Shown piece by piece: positions 36,481-45,599 of a stretch of 64,000 bases of DNA. Under the pieces are notes generated by a model, which did not search any database, was not told the DNA's origin, and was given only the letters and a program-made list of their open reading frames with translations. The stretch comes from Metallyticus violacea. Taxonomy: Eukaryota > Arthropoda > Insecta > Mantodea > Metallyticidae. Location: the NCBI GenBank assembly GCA_030762175.1, contig CM060846.1:241081512-241145511 (forward strand), in the 5' to 3' direction. Positions within the stretch are counted from its first letter, which is position 1. Every line of letters begins with the position of its first letter. A program made the position numbers and the translations under genes.

Positions 36481-37307
36481 TCTCGACGCAGTCCTTGATC
36501 AGTTTCGGAGCATTTCCCAAGTAGTTTTGTGAAGAATCTTGGGGTAGTTACGTAATAGTGTGACGAATTTTAATCAGTTTTGATGAATTTTGAGCCAGTT
36601 CAGGCAGTCCGCAGTTAGCTCCCCTATAGCTCAAACAGTCCGAGGTTCTCTCCTGGCTAAAAATTAGAACTTATGTTAATAAAAGAAGTTCATCGTCTCT
36701 GCAACTGTGAATAAACAATTCTCAAAAGGAATTTACATGTGTCTTGAAGTGAAGGAGAGTGTGTCCCCCATTCCCATCCTGTCTCTCTGGTAATGTGCAT
36801 ACGTTCCAAAAACTAAAAAACAAATATAAACCCTGAGATCCCAAAAGCTATAAATAAGTAATTGATTCTCATACGCCGGAGCATTGGTTATGAGATGGTG
36901 AACGACACTTCATAGCAGCGGAGCGTTCATCATCATCCTCAACGGCGCGACCGAACGACCAGCTGACGCCCCCCCCTCATTAATACCGCTGCAGAATGTG
37001 GAACCTCTGTTAAAGAAACAGGGTTGTCCAGAACTAAAACTAAAGCATAACATCTCTAAGAAATTATGTTGCAAGTACAAAATGTTACAAAATTGAGAGG
37101 CAAAATTAATCAGTTCAAATAAGAACAAAAAAAAAAGAGTAATTGTATAAAGAATATTACCAAAAATGAGATTGCACAAAATTTTATTAACTCACAGATT
37201 AAATGGTATAATTATAAGGTAAAGAGGCACAGGTATTCAAATCAAAACAAAACTATTGCCTTAGCTTTGCATTATTGCTCTGCCAAATCATATAGGTTTT
37301 TACACAA
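36481..37307. other. Spacer, possible LTR-like remnant
   Basis: Degenerate continuations of the 62-bp unit run to about 36610. Polyadenylation-like AATAAA sits at 36711. AT-rich sequence follows up to the 108-bp repeat. No paired LTR was found in the window, so an LTR element is not supported. Confidence 0.3.
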
Positions 37308-37415
37308 GTTTGTTGTCTTGCCAGATGCCAGATGCCAGTTCGGGGCACCTGAGAAATATATTTCCCAGGTAGGTGTCAAATGTCAGCAGTACCTAGCCGC
37401 GCGCGGCTTTACCTG
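37308..37415 (-). repeat. 108-bp direct repeat, copy at the J1 3' side
   Basis: Same length and 106 of 108 bases identical to 42801-42908; the two differences are transitions. It contains CCAGATGCCAGATGCCAG, a 24-bp near-palindrome (acctgagaaata/tatttcccaggt) and a 14-bp palindrome agccgcgcgcggct. It is richer in G and C than the flanking AT-rich DNA. It may be an unusually long TSD of J1 or a terminal repeat belonging to the element. Confidence 0.95.
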
Positions 37416-37459
37416 CTCGATGGACGTAGGATGTTCTTAATAGCACAGGATGAAGGATG

Positions 37460-37660
37460 TGCTTTGTTGTTGCCAGAGGCGAGTTCAGTGCTCGGGCGGC
37501 CACCCATCCAAGCGCCGACCACGCTCGAGGCTACTTAACCTCAGCGAGTGCAGCGCCCGGCGGTCGACCATCCAAGCACTGGCCATGCTCGATGCTGCTT
37601 AACGTCAGTGATCGGCCGGCGTTAGCAGCATGGTTTGCCTCTGGCAGGTGTCGGGATGGG
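37460..37660 (-). repeat. Dimer of 5S-rRNA-like sequence in the J1 3' UTR
   Basis: On the minus strand two successive units follow 5S rRNA order. Unit 1 (about 37660-37555): AACCATGCTG, GATCACTGACGTTAAGCAGC, ATCGAGCATGGCCAGTGC, TTGGATGGTCGACCGCC. Unit 2 (about 37550-37460): GCTGAGGTTAAGTAGC, CTCGAGCGTGGTCGGCGC, TTGGATGGGTGGCCGCC, ending in CTGGCAAC. These correspond to the 5S A box, intermediate element and C box, the TFIIIA-bound internal promoter of 5S genes. Neither is a complete 5S gene: unit 1 lacks about 15 bases before GATCACTG and unit 2 lacks the 5' third. Confidence 0.8.
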
Positions 37661-37710
37661 ATTTAGTGAGTTACTCAGACTCAGGTTCTAGAGATGGTTT
37701 GAGGGTTCAG

Positions 37711-40432
37711 TTATAAGTCCCCAAGGGGTCCCATGGCGTCCTTGGGGAGCCAGTAAGATTTATATCGTCTAGGGGCTCTATGATCGTAGTCCCCTAGAGT
37801 CCTGACCAGTGTGTTGGGATGATGCGGGAATGTATCATAAAGCGTCCGGGCCCTCTCCCGTATGACGTCTATGATGTAGGGTATGTTGGAGTGTTCATGG
37901 AGTATGTAGGCAGGAAAGCGGCGGTCTGTGCCGTACACGATTCTTAGCGCTCGGTTCTGCAGGGTCTGGATTCTGCGGATCGTGGTCGATGCCGCGACGC
38001 CCCAGATCTCACAGCCGTACAGAACCATCGCCGGAATGTGGCACGATAGACGCGCAGCTTTTGGGTCAAGGTCATTGAGCGAGAGCTCAGGATTGGGTAC
38101 AACTTCCCGAGGGCAGCGTGGCCTTGCCGAACTTTAGCGAGTATGTGCTCCCTAAAGATCAACGAGTGGTCCAGCGTGACCCCGAGGTACCTCGCACTGC
38201 GGACCCAGGGGATCCGCCGGCGATGCAACACCAGGTCCCGCCGGCGCCTCGGACGTCGGCCCTTAGTCAGGAGAATAGCAGAGCTTTTCTCCGGATTAAT
38301 GGCCATCCGCCATTGCTCGCTCCAGGTCTCCACCGCTCGGAGTTGGTTCTGAATTGGACACAATGCATAATTTTGATTATTATTCTGTGCCAGAATCAGC
38401 AGGTCGTCAGCATATTGACATGTGGTCGTTCTGTCATTGATGGGGAAGTCGGCCATGTAAGCATTGAAGAGTGTCGGGGACAGCACGCTGCCCTCCGGCA
38501 CTCCCGCGCCAATGGGCCGTACTGTAGAGAGTTTGCCATCTACTTTTACCCGGAAGCTGCGTTCTCTGAGGAAGCTAGCCACCAGGGAAATGTAGGGGGC
38601 AGGGATGTCGTGTTCGAGGAGCTTGTAGACGAGGCCATCATGCCACGTGGTTGAGAATGCTTTTTCCACGTCCAACAGAACCGCTACCGACTTAGACCTC
38701 GATTGGAAGCCAATCGAGACCCTCTCGGCCACTCGCAGTAGCTGCTGGGTCGTGGAAAGCCCAGGGCGAAAACCGAACTGATGGTTTGGTAGGAGTTGCT
38801 TCTCCTCTAAGTGAGGGAGAAGCCGGGACAGGAGAAGTTTCTCAAATATTTTGGAGACTATGGGAAGGAGGCTTGTGGAGCGGTAACTTGAAGGAAGGAC
38901 CGGATCTTTGCCGGGCTTCGCAATGCAGACCACTTGCGCCTCTTTCCATGAAGAAGGAAAGTGGCGCAGATGTAGGCAGGCATTGTAAATCCGCGTCAAG
39001 TATATCACGGCCCGTCTGGGAAGGTGCTGGAGCATTTCCGCTGTTACGCGGTCTTGCCCAGGGGCTTTGTGGGTATTTGGCGTTGGATCAGGAAGGCCAC
39101 CTCCTTGGGGGTGGCGATGGGGATGTAGAAGTTCTCATGTTGGCCCCACCCACCTTCTAGGAAGGCTGAGACGGTGTCCTCCACGAGCTGAGTGTGGTCG
39201 TCGTCCTGGGGTTCCTCTCGTGGTTGGAATTGAAACTCCAGGTGGTCTGCGAAAGCCTCCGCCTTTTCTTGGGCCTCGTATACCAGGTTACCAAGAAAGC
39301 GGTTGTGCACGGGGTGGTTGTGTTCAGCCTTATCTCTCCGAAGGCCTCGGACGATCCGCCACGGTTTCCTCTCTTGGAGGTTAGCGTGCCGAAGCGTGTT
39401 TTCCCAGGCCTCAGATCTGTGTGCCCTTAGGAGGCGTCTCACCAGGGTTTTGAACCTCCTGTGGAATTCTCCTAACCTGGGGTGCCGGAATCTCTGCCAT
39501 AGCTTCCGTACGACGTTTTTGGCTTTAATGAGTTGCCTAATGGGTCGTGGGATGATATGCGGGTTCGAGTTCTCGTACGGTATGCGGTAGGTGTGGGCAC
39601 GGACCGCAAGAAGGACGGTGCTGGAGAGGTGTGCTGCCGCTTCCTCCAGTTCCTCGATTGAGTCGACTCGGGGGGACGGTTCTACACACTGGTTCAGTCG
39701 ATGAATTACTGCATCCCAGTCGGTCTCATTTGTCCAGTCTGGTATGGCCAGAGCTGGGAGCGTGACGCTGGCATCCACCACGACCGGGTCGTGATCGGAG
39801 TCCAGCGCGTTGACCGTTCTGAGGTCCAGATGAAAGTGAATGTTTTTGGTGATCAGGATGTCAATGACGTCCCCCCTGCCACGGGGGGGACGATGCGTTG
39901 GACCTCTCGGACCGTGCGCGAGCAGGGCCGGATCCCCGCTTATGAAGCGGGCGAGCTGGCGGCCTCTGCGGTTAGCAGTGTGGCTGTGCCACGAGGCGTG
40001 CTTCGCGTTGAGATCTCCTGCGATGCAGATTGCGGGATGTAGGTTGACGAGTGCTGTATAGTCTGCTTCGTGGAAGCGACCATCTGGTGGATCGTAAGCC
40101 GCAACCAGCACGACGTCTTGGCCGCCTAAGGAGAGCCTTATGGCGGTCGCCTCGACGTGCTGTAGGGGCGGGAGTGGGAGCAGGGAGTGAGCGATATGTC
40201 TTTTAATGAATATTGCAGTACCATCGCCCCGTCGGCCGACTCTGTCAGTCCGATGGGCGACGTAACTTGGCAGGTGAAAGTTTACTCCGGCATGGAGGTG
40301 GGTTTCGCAGACCATCAGAATATCGATTCCATGGTCCTCTACAAACTGCAGGATGCCTGGCCTCTGTTCCCTGACTCCGTTCGCATTCCAGAATGCGGCT
40401 CGTAATGGTCTCCGGACTAGCCGAGGGGCCAT
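37711..40432 (-). pseudogene. J1 ORF2: endonuclease-reverse transcriptase with two frameshifts
   Basis: ATG at 40432-40430, overlapping the ORF1 stop (TAATG). The apurinic-type endonuclease (about 40414-39740) shows FWNANGV, VCETHL, VAAYDPPDG, IAGDLNAKHASWHS, HGPRGPTHRPP and LDSDHDPVV, with the catalytic Asn, Glu, Asp and SDHD residues present. The frame breaks near 39067: it runs on to a stop at 39044, while the RT frame continues from KAPGQD in the next frame, a one-base loss in a short T-run (plus strand). The RT shows SYRSTSLLP, QFGFRPGLSTTQQLL, VLLDVEKAFSTTWHDGL (motif A), GVPEGSVLSPTLFNAYMADF (motif B, E where Q is usual) and CQYADDLLIL (motif C). A second one-base loss near 38040 shifts the thumb (YGCEIWGVAAS, ALRIVYGTDRRFPA) into the frame ending at 37711. 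Apart from the two indels the coding sequence is intact. Confidence 0.93.
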
Positions 40433-42539
40433 TACTCGCTAAGGGAGTCGGGGAATAGGTGCCCGAGCGTCCTGAGCACGATCTGGATCTTTTGGGCTGG
40501 TGATGCCGTTTTATTGAGCATGACCTGCTTGCAGCGCCGCAGTAGGGGGAGGGAGTTTGAAATTAGGTCCGTGAACCAACTAGAAAGCTCCTGGAATTCC
40601 TGTACGTCCTGAGCAGATAGTACAGTGCCTGTGAGGGGGCGTCTGTTGCTTGGTCGGCCACGGCCGATGGAATAGCCGGCGTCGGAGCGGGGGTGGAAGC
40701 CTGGGCGGCTGCCACCTGCTCTGCTGGTTTCTCTGCTTGCTTGCCATTGGCCCCTGAGCTGGGCGTGACTGGCTTGGAAGGAGGGGCGCTTTTCTTCCCC
40801 TTTGATTTTTTCTTTTTCCCCTTGTTGGAGCCCGAAGAACTGGGCTGGGGAGGTGCGGACTTCGGTGCTTCTACGGCCGGTTCCTTGGCCGGGGCCGTGC
40901 TGGGCGCCGGTTGGGCTACATCGGTAGACGGCAGCTCCTGCGCTGGTGTCGCCTCCTCCAGCCTCTGCTCCTGTCGGCTGAGGGCGTCCAAGAAGGACTC
41001 CCCCGGCCGTACGGGTGCAGAAGGCCGGCGCGGCTGTTCCCGGTGCTGGACTTTATGCTCATTCTTGGCCCTCCTGCTCTCGATTATACGGAGCCTTACG
41101 GGGCAACCGCTGTAGATGCCAATGTGGGTCTCCCCACAGTTGGCACACTTGCGGTCCTCCCTGGCCACGGTACAGTCCTTCACGAGGTGAGGACCAGCAC
41201 AGCGGAGGCATGCAAGCTTCCGTTCGCATGCTACGCTAGAGTGATGGAAGCCCAGGCACTTAAAGCACTGGGCAGGTCCTTCCTTGCCCATGTAAGGTTC
41301 TATTTTCACTCTCGTGAAGAACAGGCTCTTCACGAGATCTATATCGGGAATGCGGCCAGCTTCCTTGTTCACTACCACTAGGAACAGAGGCATGGGGGCC
41401 CTGGATGTCTCTCCGGCCTCGCTGAGGACAGTTTTCCTCAGCTGGAACACGGAGAGCGCCACAATTCCGTGCTCGGCTCTCAGAGCTTCCCGCACATCTT
41501 CCGGGCTGGTCTCCGAATCCAGACCCCGAATGATACGACGAGCCACGTTCGGCTTCTTCAGGGAGAAGGTATAGAAAGTTATACTGTTCTCCCTGAGTAC
41601 CGACCTAGCGGCCTCGTGGTCTTCCGGGGTGCTGGTGTTCGGCTTGACATGCCGGGGCAGGCGTGTCGCCTGGAAAGGGGCCTTCAACTTGGAGCCCAGG
41701 GCCCTCATGATCCTCACATGGTTTGGGAAGGGATCCGTTATGATGACAGGCATCTTGAACTGTGCAGGAGCGGGAGTGGTAGGTGTTTGGCGGGGAGCAG
41801 GAGCATTCTGTGGCGCCGCCACTTTCTGGGAGGGCGGCGTTCTGCCTGCCCTCTTTTGCCGCTTTGAGCGGACCAATTCAAATCCCTCGCAGTCCGAGAG
41901 CTCAGATTGGCTCTCGGGAAGAGGGGCAAGAAGCGGGGAGGGTGGTGATGCTGGTACAGGGGGAGGGACGGGGGCAGCTCGTGCCGCCGACGCACTCCCA
42001 GCTTCCCGGTCCGGGGACCGGTCGAGCCTTGCTCTTTTGGAGCTAGCCCTGGCTAGCTCCTTCCCCTTTGCCTTAGCAACGGGTATCACAGGAACGGGGT
42101 CCTTGGCGGACGAGGTCGAAGGCAGGGCAGGGAAGTCGTCCATCGTCGGACTTACCTGGCTGCTGGTACTGCGGGGGGGTTTGTCAGTGGTCCCGGGTGC
42201 CGTCCAGCTACTCTCAGAGGGCCGGACGTCTCCAGGGGAGCACGCGCCTTTAGGAGGTCTGGTTAGCCCCAGGTCCGGACCGAAGCCCGGACCCCTGCTG
42301 GCTGTGACCTTGAGAGCCCGGTTATGTGTGGTCCTGTCAGTCACAGTCGGGTCGGGGGAGGGGCAGCTCAGGAATTCAGAAATCGCTTTCTTCAAGACCC
42401 GATTGACTGCCCCTTTGTCGCCTGTCCTGGCTATGGCGCTCCAGACGACGGTAGCGGGAGGCTTAGGTGAAGAGTGACGCCTCGCCGGAGCAGGGTCCTC
42501 TTCCTTCAGTTCCAGGCCGCTGGCGGGCTGGACTGCGGC
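40432..42539 (-). pseudogene. J1 ORF1: gag-like protein with three CCHC zinc knuckles
   Basis: Open from just after a TGA at 42540-42542. There is no ATG before codon MDDFPALPS at 42143-42141, although the upstream codons look coding (TVVWSAIARTGDKGAVNRVL). The true start may therefore be lost, non-AUG, or upstream of the TGA in the same frame (open to 42872). Order: a Pro/Ser/Ala-rich, basic N-terminal region; a conserved central domain (VIITDPFPNHVRIMRAL, GLDSETSPEDVREALRAEHG, PLFLVVVNK) of the type found before zinc knuckles in arthropod LINE gags; then three knuckles at about 41275-41102 (CFKCLGFHHSSVAC, CLRCAGPHLVKDC, CANCGETHIGIYSGC). A Pro/Lys-rich linker follows. The annotated frame stops at 40563, but the other frame from about 40635 reads on to a TAA at 40434-40432, and copy J2 has the same ending, so one base is probably missing here. 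Role: binds LINE RNA to form the transposition particle. Confidence 0.9.
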
Positions 42540-42760
42540 TCAGGGTGGGGCAGGGGGGGGGCACGACGTCAGCAAGCTAGCAGGGGAAACTCTGTCCACG
42601 GCGATTGCTGCACGTGCCTCCGCTAAGTAGCGGCAAGATTCGGGCTCGGCCGGCTGGAAGGGGGCCAGTGCCCACTGCCGGCCAATGACTGAGCGTCGAC
42701 CCTCTTTGCAGGCTGGTCCGCTGGTGTCGGCTGTCTGCGCTGGTGCCGCTTGCTCAGGGT

Positions 42761-42794
42761 TGTCTGTTCGCCTCGAGAGCTGGTCTCGGAATGC
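42761..42794 (-). promoter_or_regulatory. Possible Inr plus DPE core promoter at the J1 5' end
   Basis: Minus strand GCATTC (42794-42789) matches the insect initiator TCAKTY at five of six positions. Taking the A at 42792 as +1, AGACA falls exactly at +28 to +32 (42765-42761) and fits the downstream promoter element RGWYV. Drosophila Jockey-clade LINEs are known to use such TATA-less internal promoters that begin at the element's first base. The motifs are short, so chance agreement is possible. Confidence 0.4.
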
Positions 42795-42800
42795 GCGCGC

Positions 42801-42908
42801 GTTTGTTGTCTTGCCAGATGCCAGATGCCAGTTCGGGGCACCTGAGAAATGTATTTCCCAGGTGGGTGTCAAATGTCAGCAGTACCTAGCCGCGCGCGGC
42901 TTTACCTG
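42801..42908 (-). repeat. 108-bp direct repeat, copy at the J1 5' side
   Basis: Partner of 37308-37415 (two transitions apart). It ends 9 bp before the proposed +1 of J1. The right flank (42909 onward) is AT-rich and unrelated to the left flank (before 37308). It is not found elsewhere in the window. Confidence 0.95.
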
Positions 42909-43149
42909 TCTTTAAGAAGGCAGCTGCAATATGCTAATGCTAACCAGAGCTGACCAATACAGTTCTTAGTTTGTTTTCCTTGAAAGCAGAAATAAATTAA
43001 AGATCATGAAAGATTTATGCTAATAACTTTTGATGAAATGTTTCCAAAGTATTTCTTGACTTCAATCTTTAAAGTGATGTGCGTTTTTAAGTATTTGAAG
43101 ATCTAGAATCTAATGTGTCTACAGAAGCCAGTGATTAGGTGTTATGTAA

Positions 43150-44520
43150 TCAATCCATGCTATCTATGAAAAAGGTTTGTACAACAATTACAAATTATCG
43201 GATATTTCTTAATGCCATGTAAACATATAAAAGAAAAATTTATGAATGATATTAATGAAATTCTGATCAAAATGTATAGTGTGTGATTAAGGGGCAAATA
43301 ATAGGAAAATGAGGAATCTGCTAGAAGTGTCTTCTGAAAAACCTTTCAGTATAATCATTGTGAAAACAGACATTTATTTCTTTTATAATGCACCTCATTT
43401 AAATGAATTAGTTAGAAACAACCTTAAGAAATATTATTTTGAATTAAGTAGTAAAATATGCAGTAGGTCCTATATTGAGCAGTTTTTACAAGAAAGATAG
43501 CACCTGGGTTTACAAAACACATTTTCATCTATGTCTGCTTATGCATGTTCTTAGTCACTCTATAGATACCACTTAGCAGTGCTTCTAAGTACTTGCAGAA
43601 ATTGGATGAGATTGAGGCAAATCTTAAGAAGCTGAAAGTACTAAACATAACCAAGGCCAATCCATACAGGGTTTTATAAAAAACTTCACTACTCTGTGAA
43701 TAGAATCAGGTGGTAAGTATAATTTTATATTTTACCGACTGGCTGACTTACCCAAGATTGCTTTGAAAAATATTTTCCAAATCTTAGAGCTAAGGAAGGT
43801 AGCAATGTCAATTCTGATACTAGCAAATTGCGCAATGCCATAAAAACTGTAATGATAAATCATTCACTTCCTTGTTCAGATGGTAGTATGTGTGAAATTA
43901 ATACTATGGAATTCATCTTGTTGAAAAAAGAGTTGACAAGATATAAATTCCAATTTGAAATCAGTGAGCACAGTTAGGTTTTACATAAAGATTTGCAAAT
44001 GATTTTCAAAAATCTAATGCTGAACATTATGTTTTGGGTTGGTATGCAATAAATTACTACATAATCACTGTAAAATGTCTTTATCATCTGTTGGGAAAAA
44101 TCAGCTTCCAAATCAAAATGTTCACATTGAAATGAAAAAATATGAAAACTGTCAAGTGCTTTTCCCCAACAAGAGTGCTAGCAAAGTTTCTTGTGCAATT
44201 TCAGAATTGTTTTATGATAATATTCATAAGTAAAACATCGTTATTGTAAGGAAAACATTGATTTATTGCTTTTTGGAAAAATAAAAACAAGTTGTGGAAG
44301 GTGTTTGCAATGAATATTACATTATGTTTGTCAGTAAGTATATAAATGATCTCCTAAAAGCACTTTTAAATAAAACAAACAATTTATATATCTCAAATCC
44401 GAAAACAAAGAATGCTAAGTTGAACATTGTTTTCATATGTAGTTCTTCCAACAAAGGAGAACCTTATATTTCTCAAATCATTGGATTTGATTTATTAGTA
44501 TTCTCTTAATCAAATGAAGA
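43150..44520 (+). pseudogene. P-element/THAP9-like transposase remnant
   Basis: Plus-strand frames together follow the order of P-element-type transposases. First is IIGYFLMPCKHIKEKFMNDI (about 43197-43256), then SVC.GANNRKMRNLLEVSSE, then the DAPHLLKLVRN-like IYFFYNAPHLNELVRNNLKK (43372-43431) with YFELSSKICSRSYIEQF. Further on, YVLGWYAIN, KLLHNHC and NQLPNQNVHIEMKKYENCQV (about 44030-44160) resemble the C-terminal Y..G....LL..H.C region, followed by YINDLLKALLNK (about 44339-44374). Catalytic Asp positions are damaged (CDG reads C-stop-G, DAPH reads NAPH). No THAP zinc finger or terminal inverted repeats were found. It is dead. Assignment is from remembered family patterns. Confidence 0.6.
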
Positions 44521-44975
44521 ATAAAATAATGTTAATACTGTGCTTATTTGTTCTGAGAATGTGATAATAAATACAAAAAGTAATACATCATAAGAGATTG
44601 TTGTTAAAGTTTACCCTTTCCCTTCTTTTAACAAACAATCAATTCTGTTATTAAACCACATATTTCTTACCCCTAAGAGAAAATTAGTGCCATATTAAAA
44701 ATGTTAATGCAGACGGTAACGCGGAGTCTAACGGCCGGCCCACCAAACATGTATCGAGATACTTTTAAACTGCTGTCACTGTATAAACATAATATAAATG
44801 AAAAATAAAACAAAATTTTGAGCAAAGCAACTAAAATAATTATAACTAAGGAAGCAGAAAAAGAATGAAACACTTAAATATTAACAGAATTTCGCTCACT
44901 ATATTTCGAAATATATCGAGCGATAATTCTGTGAACATTTATGTATTTTATTCTTTTTTTCCCTGCTTCTTCATA

Positions 44976-45019
44976 TGTGTGTGTGTGTGTGTGTGTATGT
45001 GTGTGTGCGCGCGCGCGCA
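44976..45019. repeat. (GT)n(GC)n alternating purine-pyrimidine run
   Basis: A GT run with one interruption passes directly into GCGCGCGCGCGCAC. Alternating purine-pyrimidine tracts of this kind can adopt Z-DNA. Confidence 0.9.
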
Positions 45020-45129
45020 CGTACATATACACCTATCGACTTATTATAAACTTTTGAGAGACACTGTATCTGGTGTTTTGACAGTTAAATTGTTGATTGT
45101 TTTTTAGTTCAGATGTAGCAGAAAGAGCG

Positions 45130-45570
45130 CATTGGATTGGTACGAACGGAAGAGTTATTTTCGGTACTCCAGCTCTGTTCAAGGATTGGCCGGTTGTGCC
45201 TATACCCCCATTTGGGGCACCTCTGGAAGAAAAGGATGAGATCACCGAATGATCACAACCCAGAGGGGGTGAGACACGGACTTAGATAAGGATAGAGTAC
45301 CCTAACGCCGGCAAAAATAGTTCCAAAGTGAGATTCACCGTCACACCGCGCACAGCAGCAGCCCAAATTTTTTGGCACTTATTACTCCGTAACAGAAACA
45401 ATGGAATTAAATGAGATGAAATGGGGAGCGGAAAATTATGAAAAAGAAAGCATTCGTCAAAGTAATGGAGAAATCACGGAAGAAAAAAAAAACAATTTAG
45501 TGAACGATTTGAACCCAGGTTCTCCTGAAAAGAAGTACCAAAATTATCGTCTGAGCTCGGCAAGAGAATA
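45130..45570 (-). mobile_element. SINE C copy, reverse orientation, decayed
   Basis: On the minus strand: a decayed tRNA-like head (GCTCAGACGATAA, then GGTTCAAATCG), then TTTTCCGCTCCCCATTTCAT, CTGTTACGGAGTAATAAGTG, and a 3' part with GAGGTGCCCCAAATGGGGG and GAGTACCGAAAATAACTCTT. The same order is seen at 62189-62683 (minus) and 55922-56455 (plus). At roughly 450-530 bp this family is longer than SINE A or B. Confidence 0.75.
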
Positions 45571-45599
45571 CTTGAGGTTTAACCATCTAATGGAGGGAT

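Larger units (their letters stand above)
37416..42800 (-). mobile_element. J1: nearly full-length Jockey-clade LINE
   Basis: A 5.4-kb GC-rich element on the minus strand. The layout is a 5' end near 42792, an ORF1 gag-like protein with three zinc knuckles, an ORF2 with endonuclease and RT overlapping the ORF1 stop by one base, and a 3' UTR with a 5S-rRNA-like dimer. This two-ORF organisation without an RNase H domain fits the Jockey clade. Coding capacity is largely preserved: I see at least three single-base frameshifts (near 40635, 39067 and 38040) and one in-frame TGA at 42540-42542, so it is a recent but dead copy unless these are assembly errors. No poly(A) tail precedes the 3' copy of the 108-bp repeat, which is unusual for this clade. 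Confidence 0.93.

Noticed and set aside
36700..36720. LTR polyadenylation region
   Set aside because: An AATAAA hexamer alone in AT-rich DNA is uninformative, and no matching LTR partner exists in the window.
37457..37666. Plus-strand 69-codon protein
   Set aside because: The stretch is the antisense of the 5S-like dimer.
38118..38654. 178-codon plus-strand open frame
   Set aside because: Antisense shadow of the J1 reverse transcriptase, which has all its RT motifs on the minus strand.
41629..42477. 282-codon plus-strand open frame
   Set aside because: It is antisense to J1 ORF1 in GC-rich DNA, where long antisense frames are common. It has no domain, and the sense strand explains the sequence.
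37308..42908. LTR retrotransposon with short LTRs
   Set aside because: The coding content is LINE-type (AP endonuclease, YADD RT, CCHC gag of the Jockey kind). There is no protease, integrase, primer binding site or polypurine tract, and no TG...CA termini.
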